From Prevotellaceae bacterium (lineage in GTDB: Bacteria; Bacteroidota; Bacteroidia; Bacteroidales; Bacteroidaceae): a stretch of 52,082 nt of DNA. Below the pieces are notes generated by a model, which had not been told where the DNA came from, did not search any database, and saw only the letters and a program-made list of their open reading frames with translations. Positions 38,910 to 46,311 of the stretch are shown here, piece by piece. A program made the translations under genes and the position numbers. Within the stretch, counting starts at the first letter, position 1. The number at the start of each line of letters is the position of its first letter. The stretch spans positions 1-52,082 of the forward strand of contig JAFLUT010000005.1 in assembly GCA_022508665.1 (NCBI GenBank), in the 5' to 3' direction.

Positions 38910-40289
38910 CTATGCGTGTTCGTAAGCCGTCTCTCCATGCTCGTAGATGTCGAGACCCTCGTCCTCAATGCGTGCAGGAACACGGAGACCGTGAACTTTG
39001 TCGAGGACTTTGAAGATGACGAAGCCAATGCTGACTGCCCATGCGCCGACGACGAGAGCGCCGAACACTTGAGCGCCAAGGAAGTTCCATGTGTGGTCGC
39101 CATAGAATACACCTACCATGGTGTCGTCAACCTCGCCTGTGGCGAAGAAGCCTGTGAGGATAGTGCCAAGCACACCGCAAACGCCATGTACGGAACTTGC
39201 TCCCACAGGGTCGTCGATATGGAGGATGTGGTCGATGAACTCTACAGAGAATGGCATGACGATACCAGCGATGACACCGATGATTGCTGCACCGCCAACG
39301 CTGACGAGGTCGCATCCGTCGGTTATGGCTACGAGACCTGCCAAGACGCCGTTGAGCGTGAGAGACAGCGACGGTTTGCCATACCGTAGCCATGAGACGA
39401 TGAGAGTGGCTGCACCTGCCGTGCAGGCAGACATGTTGGTTGTGAGGAATGTATGTGAAATGGCAAGGCTATTAGCTTCTCCGTATGCAGCAAGTTGAGA
39501 GCCGGGGTTGAAGCCGAACCACCCGAACCAGAGGATGAACACGCCGACTGCGGCAAGGCTGAGAGAGTGGCCCGGAATGGCACGGCTCTTCTTGTCCTTG
39601 CCATATTTGCCACGTCTCGCCCCAAGCACTGACGCACCAACGAGGGCGAGCCATCCGCCTACGGAGTGAACGACGGTAGAGCCTGCGAAGTCGTGGAACC
39701 CTGTGCCGAAAACATCGTGCATGAATGTTCCTTCGCCATTGTCGTTGAGCCAGCCTCCGCCCCAACTCCAATGTGCTTGTATGGGATATACGACGATGGA
39801 GATGAGGAGGGAATATATAAGATACATTGAGAACTTTGTACGTTCAGCCATAGCACCAGAGACGATGGTTGCCGCCGTGGCACAGAAGACGGTTTGGAAC
39901 ATAAGGAAACCCTCGACAGGAAGCCCGTCGTCACGCTTCATGAAACTGAGGTCGCCAAAACTTGGCATACCCATAAATCCTGCTCCGTCGCAGCCGAACA
40001 TTACGCCGAAACCCACGAGCCAAAAGCAGACGGAGCCGAGCATGAAGTCGCAGAAATTCTTCATAAGGATGTTGGCGGTATTCTTCGAGCGTGTGAAACC
40101 AGCCTCGCAGAGGGCGAAACCGGGCTGCATGAAGAATACGAGCATTGCTGCCAAGAGCATCCAAACGGTGTTGAGCGACGTTTCCGCCACGGTGTCTGTG
40201 CTGGGAGCAACCTCCTCGGCATGGGAGAATATGGGAATGAGAAGCAAGGAGGCTATGAGTGCAAGCCTCTTAATATCAATCTTTTTCAT
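38910..40289 (-). CDS. amt: Ammonium transporter
   Basis: A 459-residue Amt/MEP channel protein moving ammonium across the inner membrane. A signal-like N-terminus precedes eleven helices. The first is VWMLLAAMLVFFMQPGFALCEAGF; hallmarks DGAGFMG, GFHDFAGSTVVHSVGGW (first channel His) and VHGVCGVLGTI (second channel His) are present. The C-terminal tail GLRVPARIEDEGLDIYEHGETAYEHA is the usual cytosolic gate that interacts with GlnK. glnK is encoded immediately upstream, the classic glnK-amt arrangement. The operon head, a porin, suggests outer-membrane delivery as well. Confidence 0.96.
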   Translation of the reverse strand: MKKIDIKRLALIASLLLIPIFSHAEEVAPSTDTVAETSLNTVWMLLAAMLVFFMQPGFALCEAGFTRSKNTANILMKNFCDFMLGSVCFWLVGFGVMFGCDGAGFMGMPSFGDLSFMKRDDGLPVEGFLMFQTVFCATAATIVSGAMAERTKFSMYLIYSLLISIVVYPIQAHWSWGGGWLNDNGEGTFMHDVFGTGFHDFAGSTVVHSVGGWLALVGASVLGARRGKYGKDKKSRAIPGHSLSLAAVGVFILWFGWFGFNPGSQLAAYGEANSLAISHTFLTTNMSACTAGAATLIVSWLRYGKPSLSLTLNGVLAGLVAITDGCDLVSVGGAAIIGVIAGIVMPFSVEFIDHILHIDDPVGASSVHGVCGVLGTILTGFFATGEVDDTMVGVFYGDHTWNFLGAQVFGALVVGAWAVSIGFVIFKVLDKVHGLRVPARIEDEGLDIYEHGETAYEHA

Positions 40290-40323
40290 GTGTGTATTGT
40301 GTCGTTTTGTGTTTGTGTTGTCG

Positions 40324-40671
40324 TTACTTTTTGTCTCTCAAAACGGTATCGCCGTTCTCGCCAGTGCGGATGGAGTAGGTGTCTATGACATCGCTCACGA
40401 AGATGCGACCGTCGCCGATTTCACCTGTGTGTGCCACCTTTAGAATGACCTTGATGGTAGGCTCTAAAATGACATCGCGGCAAACGATTGTCAGTGCCAT
40501 GCGTTCTATCGTGTCGGTGTTGTAATGCACTCCACGGTAGATGCGTTCCTGACGGCTCTGCCCGATGCCATGTACATCGTGATACTCGAACCAGTCGATG
40601 TCGGAGTTCAGCAATGCCTCCTTCACTTCCTCGAACTTTGTTTTGCGGATGATTGCTTCAATCTTTTTCAT
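40324..40671 (-). CDS. glnK: PII-family nitrogen regulator
   Basis: A 115-residue PII signal protein that binds ATP/ADP and 2-oxoglutarate and plugs the Amt channel when nitrogen is plentiful. It starts MKKIEAIIRKTKFEEVKEAL, the standard first strand. The T-loop is GIGQSRQERIYRGVHYNTD, where the Tyr after YRGVH corresponds to the uridylylated Tyr-51 of GlnB, and the B-loop is VAHTGEIGDGRIFVSDV. The T-loop sequence is unlike E. coli GlnB (a QSRQERI segment replaces RQKGHTEL), so the Amt contact may differ. It lies 34 nt before amt. Confidence 0.94.
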   Translation of the reverse strand: MKKIEAIIRKTKFEEVKEALLNSDIDWFEYHDVHGIGQSRQERIYRGVHYNTDTIERMALTIVCRDVILEPTIKVILKVAHTGEIGDGRIFVSDVIDTYSIRTGENGDTVLRDKK

Positions 40672-40767
40672 AACTGTATTTGTGTTATATGAGTGAATAT
40701 AAAGTATTAAAAGGCGATAGGATATTGGGTAAGAGATTGCATGGTTACTTGTAACCAGCCGAATGGC

Positions 40768-40797
40768 ATAACCTCTAACCTTATAACCTCTAACTTA
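40768..40797 (-). repeat. 15-bp tandem repeat in the porin-glnK spacer
   Basis: ATAACCTCTAAC recurs with period 15 (40768 and 40783), next to the porin stop codon. A palindrome TGGTTAC-TT-GTAACCA (40742-40757) follows it in the spacer. Confidence 0.65.
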
Positions 40798-40798
40798 A

Positions 40799-41512
40799 TC
40801 AGAACGAAACTCCTGCTGTAAAGAAGAGGCTCTGCGTGCTTGGATTGGCAGTGATTGCTCCAAAGAGAGGGAGCGAGAATGTAGGGGTTATTTTGATTTC
40901 TTTGGTTGCCTGCAAACTGACATTTGTCACGGCAAAGCCCGAAGCATCGGCGTAATAATCAGTAGCGTATGGCACTGCACCCAAAGTGAAGCCCCATTCA
41001 ATGCCACCAAACGTGAATGGCACGCCAACCTCAACGTATGAGGAGTAAGCACGCTTGCCCGACTTGCTCTGCCCGTCTGCACCTGCGAAGTTCGTGAACC
41101 AATTGAGCGAAAGAATGCCGAAGTCATAGCCAACGTTTGCTTCGAAGACGTGTGCTGTCTTGTTGGCATCGTAGAGGAAGTACTTTACAGGACAATTGCT
41201 GCTGCCATTTACACAATAATAATCTGTAATGCCAACTGTAAAACCTCCGACTGAATACGCCAAAGTGAAGTCCAATTCCTTTGTGTCGTCTTTGCTCACA
41301 AAGCCGTAAGACCCCCACGCTGTGAGACTTAACCCCTTGTAGGCAACACCTACTGAGGGTTGAATTGCGGCAGATCCCATGTCCTGACCACGCCAAATGT
41401 AATTAGAAACGAGGTCTGCACCAACGGTTGCCTCTACTTTGTCCTGTGCATTTGCCATGAAAGGCAATGCCAATGCCGCACATGCAGCACACATCTTAAA
41501 CAATCTGTTCAT
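40799..41512 (-). CDS. TorF-family putative outer-membrane porin
   Basis: A 237-residue exported beta-barrel protein. The signal peptide is MNRLFKMCAACAALALPFMANA. Repeated amphipathic strands follow (KVEATVGADLVSNYIWRGQDMG, LSLTAWGSYGFVSKD, FTVGITDYYCV, VEVGVPFTFGGIEWGF), with the C-terminal Phe typical of barrels. The N-terminal SNYIWRGQDMG is characteristic of the Gcw_chp/TorF family. It heads the porin-glnK-amt set. The 127-nt spacer to glnK contains repeats and no promoter that I can see, so one transcript is likely. The barrel probably feeds ammonium or another small nitrogen source into the periplasm. Confidence 0.8.
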   Translation of the reverse strand: MNRLFKMCAACAALALPFMANAQDKVEATVGADLVSNYIWRGQDMGSAAIQPSVGVAYKGLSLTAWGSYGFVSKDDTKELDFTLAYSVGGFTVGITDYYCVNGSSNCPVKYFLYDANKTAHVFEANVGYDFGILSLNWFTNFAGADGQSKSGKRAYSSYVEVGVPFTFGGIEWGFTLGAVPYATDYYADASGFAVTNVSLQATKEIKITPTFSLPLFGAITANPSTQSLFFTAGVSF

Positions 41513-41564
41513 ACCTTAATGATTTTGTTTGTTAATAAATAATGTGTTTGTGTCTCAAATCAAA

Positions 41565-41658
41565 AATGATTACCGTATGGCGCAATCGTCAACTATGGGT
41601 TTGTCGTGTTGCATTATGTGTTTGTGTTGTGTCTATCCTTGCGCCACCGGCAATCATT
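41565..41658 (-). promoter_or_regulatory. Long-stem 5' leader of the porin-glnK-amt operon
   Basis: AATGATTACCGTATGGCGCAA (41565-41585) is complementary to TTGCGCCACCGGCAATCATT (41639-41658): 7 + 3 + 7 pairs plus, in the minus-strand RNA, a U-G wobble, with a small bulge. The stem would form within ~10 nt of the transcript start and close a ~53-nt loop. Candidate regulatory leader; ligand unknown. Confidence 0.5.
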
Positions 41659-41674
41659 TTGCTGTTTGACAATA

Positions 41675-41707
41675 CAAAGATACTTACTTTTTAATATATA
41701 AAACAAA
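41675..41707 (-). promoter_or_regulatory. Promoter of the porin-glnK-amt operon
   Basis: On the minus strand TTTG (41707-41704) and TATCTTTG (41682-41675) are separated by 21 bp. The leader is ~160 nt. Confidence 0.7.
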
Positions 41708-41830
41708 TGTTTTGCTTACTTTTTGCTTTTATTTTTACATTTTCATTGTTTTTATGCTCTTTTGACTAAATATACAATACTTTTATGCTGCAAAGGCTGT
41801 ATCTATTAACCCTCATACAAGAAAAGAAAG

Positions 41831-41870
41831 CAAAAAAATCGCCTCCGACCTTAGATAAGGTGGAGGCGAT
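41831..41870 (-). terminator. Terminator of the M23/LysM gene
   Basis: On the minus strand ATCGCCTCC-ACCTT and AAGGT-GGAGGCGAT-type arms pair over 15 positions with one mismatch, followed by TTTTTTT. Confidence 0.85.
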
Positions 41871-41911
41871 ATATTTGCAGTGATTTTTATGTCAACAGTA
41901 ATAACAGGAAT

Positions 41912-42913
41912 TTATGAGCATTTTATTACTTGACCTATGCGTAGGACAGAGTTTGATTTCAATCCATTAAGTTTTTGCAGTTTTGCCACTGTTGTGCCAT
42001 GTTTGCGAGCAATTGAATATAATGTGTCACCAGACTTCACGGAGTATGAGCGTGATTTAGACGTACGCTGTTTGGGTGCAGCGGCTTTAACGCTTGGGGC
42101 TGCATCATTGGATGATGTCTCGACTGATGCTACTTCCGTGTTGTCATTTGCCATAACCATTGCCGCTTCTTGCCTATGATCTTCTGCTGTGATATTACTT
42201 GCTGTACGTGCTGCGGCAGATGTGCTTGCCTTGGAAATAACACCATTGCTCATGCTATAGAAATCACCTGTAACATCTTGGTTCTCAAAGTCGAACATGA
42301 GAGCAGGATCGATAGGCTGACCAAGCAGTCGAGTCTCAAAATGCAGATGTGAGCCGTATGAACGCCCCGTGTTTCCACCAAGTCCGATTGGCTCACCTGC
42401 ACGGACAATCTGGTCTTTTTTAACAATCTGCTTGCTCAAATGTCCATAAAGAGTTTCCAAGCCATTAGGGTGACGAATGACGATATAATAGCCGTAGCCT
42501 CTAGCATTGAATTTGCAGATACGAACTTTACCGTCGAAGGCTGCACGGATTGTATCACCAATATATACCTTGACGTCAAGTCCTTCGTGCCTTCTACCCC
42601 AACGTGGACCAAACTTTGAGTTTATTTTGCGGCTTGGAGTAGGCATGCAGAAACCTCGAAGGTCTATTTTATGGTTGGCAGGAACATGACCGCTACACTT
42701 TCTGATTTCGTCTGTCCAGTCAGTGTATATATCAGCAGCAGGGTTTGCCAAATCAACAGCCCTTACGGTATTGTTCAATTTTACGTTGTGGATGTCTTTC
42801 AGTCGCTTGTCTGACGGCGCCTGACGAGCGATTTTATCCTGTGCGAAACCACCAAGGGCTGTCATTGAGAGCAGCACTATGCTAAGCGATTTCTTGATTG
42901 TTGATAAATTCAT
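41912..42913 (-). CDS. M23 peptidase with LysM domain
   Basis: A 333-residue exported cell-wall protein. The signal peptide (KKSLSIVLLSMTALGGFAQ) is followed at residues ~95-205 by an M23 (LytM-type) metallopeptidase domain with zinc ligands in KFGPRWGRRHEGLDVKV and the HLHFETR motif. A Ser/Ala-rich linker leads to a C-terminal LysM domain (SYSVKSGDTLYSIARKHGTTVAKLQKLNGL) that binds peptidoglycan. It probably cleaves peptide cross-links or, like EnvC-type proteins, activates amidases, although its His and Asp ligands look intact. It is followed by a strong terminator. Confidence 0.93.
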   Translation of the reverse strand: MNLSTIKKSLSIVLLSMTALGGFAQDKIARQAPSDKRLKDIHNVKLNNTVRAVDLANPAADIYTDWTDEIRKCSGHVPANHKIDLRGFCMPTPSRKINSKFGPRWGRRHEGLDVKVYIGDTIRAAFDGKVRICKFNARGYGYYIVIRHPNGLETLYGHLSKQIVKKDQIVRAGEPIGLGGNTGRSYGSHLHFETRLLGQPIDPALMFDFENQDVTGDFYSMSNGVISKASTSAAARTASNITAEDHRQEAAMVMANDNTEVASVETSSNDAAPSVKAAAPKQRTSKSRSYSVKSGDTLYSIARKHGTTVAKLQKLNGLKSNSVLRIGQVIKCS

Positions 42914-42959
42914 TGGTTAAGGTTTGTTTTAGGTGTAAAATAAATTAAAGAGGACAATC

Positions 42960-43421
42960 TTAATACTCATCATTGGCATACAGATACTGCATATTGCCCG
43001 GAGTGTAGTCGAATATCTCCTCTGGTTTGAAGAAGCGGTTCAGTTCGATGACCGCATTCTCGGGAGAGTCGGACGTGTGGATGATGTTCTCTTGAAAACT
43101 CATGCCGTAATCGCCACGGATTGTACCGGGTGCAGCCTTACGTGAGTTGGTGCATCCTGTCATGGTGCGTACTGTCTCCACGGCATCGACGCCTTCGTAG
43201 CAGCAGCAAATGACTGGGGCAGCCATCATAGAGTTCTTGATGCGCTGGAAAAAAGGCTTGTCAGCGAGGTGAGAATAGTGTTCGTTAAGCAGTTCGTCGG
43301 TAAGTTGCATCATTTTCATTCCTGCAAGGCGTAAGCCTTTACGCTCGAAACGAGCAGTTACCTCGCCTACTATTGCACGCTGTACTGCACCGGGCTTCAA
43401 TATTACAAGTGTTTTTTCCAT
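42960..43421 (-). CDS. ndk: Nucleoside-diphosphate kinase
   Basis: A 153-residue enzyme that transfers the gamma-phosphate between nucleoside di- and triphosphates. It begins MEKTLVILKPGAVQRAIVGEV. The catalytic His lies in ENIIHTSDSPENA, and KAAPGTIRGDYG forms the nucleotide-binding segment. The length is somewhat above the usual ~140. It has its own TACCTTTG box at 43514 and is not in an operon with xseB, which ends 151 bp upstream. Confidence 0.97.
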   Translation of the reverse strand: MEKTLVILKPGAVQRAIVGEVTARFERKGLRLAGMKMMQLTDELLNEHYSHLADKPFFQRIKNSMMAAPVICCCYEGVDAVETVRTMTGCTNSRKAAPGTIRGDYGMSFQENIIHTSDSPENAVIELNRFFKPEEIFDYTPGNMQYLYANDEY

Positions 43422-43513
43422 CGGCTTGTTATGATTGTCTCGTCCTTTTTGTTATCTATTCTTTTATTTGTTTGCAAAGCACATAATATGCTACAAACTT
43501 TTAATATTCATTG

Positions 43514-43521
43514 CAAAGGTA
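43514..43521 (-). promoter_or_regulatory. -7 box TACCTTTG for ndk
   Basis: TACCTTTG on the minus strand, ~90 nt upstream of the ndk ATG. Confidence 0.6.
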
Positions 43522-43571
43522 CGGAAAATTATTGGGGCGTACAACAATGTACATGATAAATTATGTTTTTT

Positions 43572-43760
43572 TTACATATCGAGGCATTTCTTCACTTCTT
43601 CTTCAGTTTCAGTGAGTTTATTTTTGCAGTATTCGACCAAAGACTTGGCTGTCTTCAGATTTTTAGCCAATGAGTCAATGTCCATTTCGCCGTTTTCTAT
43701 CTTAGCAACAATCTGCTCCAATTGTTTTACGGCTTTTTCGTATGTCATTTCTTTTTCCAT
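43572..43760 (-). CDS. xseB: Exodeoxyribonuclease VII small subunit
   Basis: A 62-residue helical protein. MTYEKAVKQLEQIVAKIENGEMDIDSLAKNLKTAKSLVEYCKNKLTETEE is the standard XseB helical hairpin. Several XseB chains decorate the XseA subunit to form exonuclease VII, a single-strand DNA nuclease. The ORF overlaps the 3' end of xseA by 16 bp, consistent with coupled translation. Confidence 0.92.
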   Translation of the reverse strand: MEKEMTYEKAVKQLEQIVAKIENGEMDIDSLAKNLKTAKSLVEYCKNKLTETEEEVKKCLDM

Positions 43761-45043
43761 GTTACAGTGGATTTTATAGTTCCTGATGCTAAAATTGTCT
43801 CGATTATGTCTCCGTTATTTATGCTGTCGGACGTTCTGATTGCCTTACCATTTATGCGTGTGATGCTGAAGCCGAGTTGCAGGATACGGCTGGGGTCAGC
43901 ATATTGCAATTTGCTGTCAATCAGTTCTATGCGATGCTTTTGCTTGGCGATGGTCAAAGGGGTAAGCAAACCTAACTGAGTATGTAGCATCTGCACTTTG
44001 TTTCTTTGGCTTTCAAGGCGTTGCATGCTTTTACTGTTGAGGATTACAAGAAGTTGCTGCAAGTATGTCTCCTGCTTTGTTTTGATAGCGGTGAAAAGCA
44101 TTGGGATTTTTTCGGCAAGTTGGCTGAGACGTGCAGAGTGGCTGAGGAGGAGTTTGTCGGCGGCGTGCGTGAGAGCATTTGCCAGATATTCGATGTTGTT
44201 CAGTTCCTCTTCTTGATGATGAACGATGAAATCGGCTGCCGCCGTGGGGGTCTTGACACGAGTGTGGGAAATGAGGTCTATGATTGTGTCGTCACGCTCA
44301 TGACCTATGCCTGTGATGATTGGCAGCGGAAACTGTGCCACGTTCTCTGCAAGTTTCAGCGAATCGAAACCGCTTAGGTCAGAGGTGGAGCCTCCACCAC
44401 GGATGATGACTACAATATCCCATTCGTCACACTGCTCTGCAATGCGATTCAGCGCAGAAATCACACTGTCTTCCACATCTTTTCCCTGCATGGTCGCCTG
44501 AAACAGTTGGGTATTGAAGGCTAATCCTCTTTTGTTACTATGCAGTTGGTTGCAAAAGTCGCTATATCCTGCGGCAGTGGCGGATGATATGACGGCTATG
44601 CGTTGCAACAGTCGCGGCAAAGGAAGTTCCTTGTTCATCGTCTCCACCCCCTCTTCCCTAAGAGTACGGAGTATCTCCTGCCGTCGCCTTGCGATGTCTC
44701 CGAGGGTGTAGGTGGGGTCAATGTCTGTCACGTTAAGAGAATAGCCGTACATCTCGTGGAAGGTCACTTGAACCTTTACCAACACCTGCATTCCGGCAGC
44801 AAGCGACTGTCCTGTGGTACGTTCAAACATTGGTTTTATGATGAACCACTTGTTGGCCCACACCTGCGCTCTCGCCTTGGCAATCAGTCCATTGCCGTCG
44901 TCTTTCTGTACGAACTCCATATAGCAATGCCTATTCACGTGGAGTTCGCTTATCTCGGTGCGTATCCAGTATTCGTCATATAGCATCAACTCTAATGTCT
45001 GCCGCACGAGGTTATTCAGTTCGTATAGTGTAAGTGTGGTCAT
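43745..45043 (-). CDS. xseA: Exodeoxyribonuclease VII large subunit
   Basis: A 432-residue catalytic subunit of exonuclease VII, which cuts ssDNA to oligonucleotides in both directions. The N-terminal OB domain is WIRTEISELHVNRHCYMEFVQKD. The catalytic region contains AAGYSDFCNQL, DIVVIIRGGGSTSDLSGFDS and ITGIGHERDDTIID, followed by the expected coiled-coil region (LSQLAEKIP...LQRL). Its ATG overlaps the stop of the upstream unknown gene by 4 bp (ATGA) and xseB overlaps its end, so all three form one translation-coupled operon. Confidence 0.96.
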   Translation of the reverse strand: MTTLTLYELNNLVRQTLELMLYDEYWIRTEISELHVNRHCYMEFVQKDDGNGLIAKARAQVWANKWFIIKPMFERTTGQSLAAGMQVLVKVQVTFHEMYGYSLNVTDIDPTYTLGDIARRRQEILRTLREEGVETMNKELPLPRLLQRIAVISSATAAGYSDFCNQLHSNKRGLAFNTQLFQATMQGKDVEDSVISALNRIAEQCDEWDIVVIIRGGGSTSDLSGFDSLKLAENVAQFPLPIITGIGHERDDTIIDLISHTRVKTPTAAADFIVHHQEEELNNIEYLANALTHAADKLLLSHSARLSQLAEKIPMLFTAIKTKQETYLQQLLVILNSKSMQRLESQRNKVQMLHTQLGLLTPLTIAKQKHRIELIDSKLQYADPSRILQLGFSITRINGKAIRTSDSINNGDIIETILASGTIKSTVTWKKK

Positions 45044-45732
45044 ATCTTGGGACGCTTGCCGTTCAGAATGTTCATAAATGCGTCAAAGTCTCGGTCTATA
45101 TGGCTCAGTTCATACTGCTCTACATTTAGCGAGAAACGTGCTGGCAGGTCTTCAAGTCCGAAATATACCTTGGTGAAACTGACCATGTTGAAAGCCATAT
45201 CATTGTGGCGTTTGATGATAGCCATACAGCATTTTCTTGCAACAGTCTTGTCCTCTATCAATTTTAGAGTCTTGAATATCATGTAGTATGACGATGGAGA
45301 ATCAACCTTCAGCAGGATAGACAAGCGCGTTATATCGTTGTCAATATGAAAAGCCTTAAACATCTCCCTCATCTGCTTCTCTGTACGCAGATGAGGAATC
45401 ATCATGTTACATAGTTTTACTATGGATTGTGGATGAGTTTCTTTCAGATAAGCATATAATTGCTCTACATTTTTGCCATTGAACCTCAATGTTTCAGCGT
45501 CAGCCAAATGCTCAATGGCAACTACACAACTAATAAATGCAGTCCTTTTATATATAATAATGTGTAATAATGCTTCCCAAAAAGCATTATTATCCAACTC
45601 TGACAGCACTTCCTCCCTCATGACACGCTCCATTCGCCTGAACTCCATGTTGCTGAGACTACCTAACATTTTGTTCATGCCGCCCCAGTCACGTGTACTG
45701 ACGATTTGTAGCATTATTTCTTTGTGATCCAT
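45040..45732 (-). CDS. Unknown conserved-looking protein encoded with xseAB
   Basis: A 230-residue cytosolic-looking protein, rich in Met and charged residues and predicted helical, with no signal peptide or membrane helix. Segments include RRMERVMREEVLSELDNNAFWEALLHIIIYKRTAF, MIPHLRTEKQMREMFKAFHIDNDI and KTVARKCCMAIIKRHNDMAF. The repeated short helices could be a TPR/HEAT-like solenoid, but I do not recognise a family. It overlaps xseA by ATGA and lies just downstream of tmRNA. An ATG 21 nt upstream (45753) sits only 3 nt from the tmRNA 3' end, so the internal ATG at 45732 is preferred. Function unknown; DNA metabolism is a guess from neighbours. Confidence 0.68.
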   Translation of the reverse strand: MDHKEIMLQIVSTRDWGGMNKMLGSLSNMEFRRMERVMREEVLSELDNNAFWEALLHIIIYKRTAFISCVVAIEHLADAETLRFNGKNVEQLYAYLKETHPQSIVKLCNMMIPHLRTEKQMREMFKAFHIDNDITRLSILLKVDSPSSYYMIFKTLKLIEDKTVARKCCMAIIKRHNDMAFNMVSFTKVYFGLEDLPARFSLNVEQYELSHIDRDFDAFMNILNGKRPKI

Positions 45733-45756
45733 GCTGCAATCTGCGAGTTGCATTAG

Positions 45757-46152
45757 TGGAGATGGAGGGGATTGAACCCTCGTCCAAACAAGGAAGCCAT
45801 ACGCTTTCTACATGCTTATTCTTGCCTTCGGTTTTCGTGATGCAGCAAGACCAAGACCACCAACTGCACCCTTATCCTCTTAGGTTTCATCAGCAGAGCG
45901 AGGCATCCACTGACTATTTCCGATTTTATAGCACCGCTGGTCAGAACGCATCGGAACAAGTTGCTTTCTGGGCGATGTCTCGTTCCCTCGCCTTGCAAGG
46001 GAATAATGCTAATCTACTGTGCTTCGATTAAGCAGCGAGAGCGTAAGAAGTTTCGCCAATTAATTGTTTGATGTCTGATATTATAGAGAGGGGCATCGAC
46101 TCTCTGCATGCTTACGCACCACCTCATCTTGCTGTCAAATCCAGTCATCCCC
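45757..46152 (-). ncRNA. ssrA: tmRNA (SsrA), tag GETSYALAA
   Basis: tmRNA rescues stalled ribosomes. The minus strand starts GGGGATGACTGGATTTGACAG and ends with a T-arm GAACCCTCGTCCAAAC-like sequence and CATCTCCA. The acceptor arms GGGGATG and CATCTCC pair with one G-U. Tag-coding sequence at 46057-46028 reads Gly-Glu-Thr-Ser-Tyr-Ala-Leu-Ala-Ala-stop. The final ALAA is the degron. The size, ~396 nt, is usual for one-piece tmRNA. CCA is not encoded (CTA follows). Confidence 0.95.
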
Positions 46153-46257
46153 GATTGTTTGCCTATATGCCTTTGGGGCATGTATGAGCGTTTCGCAAGG
46201 TTCGCTAACCATTGTTGAGTCTCACTTACAGTGGCAAGACATTGTGATTTTGTGCTG

Positions 46258-46289
46258 CAAAAGTACAGCGTTTTTTTTGTGTGGGCAAA
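46258..46289 (-). promoter_or_regulatory. Promoter of tmRNA
   Basis: On the minus strand TTTG (46289-46286) and TACTTTTG (46265-46258) are separated by 20 bp. About 100 nt precede the mature 5' end. Confidence 0.75.
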
Positions 46290-46311
46290 TTTTTAGCAGA
46301 GAAAAACATTT

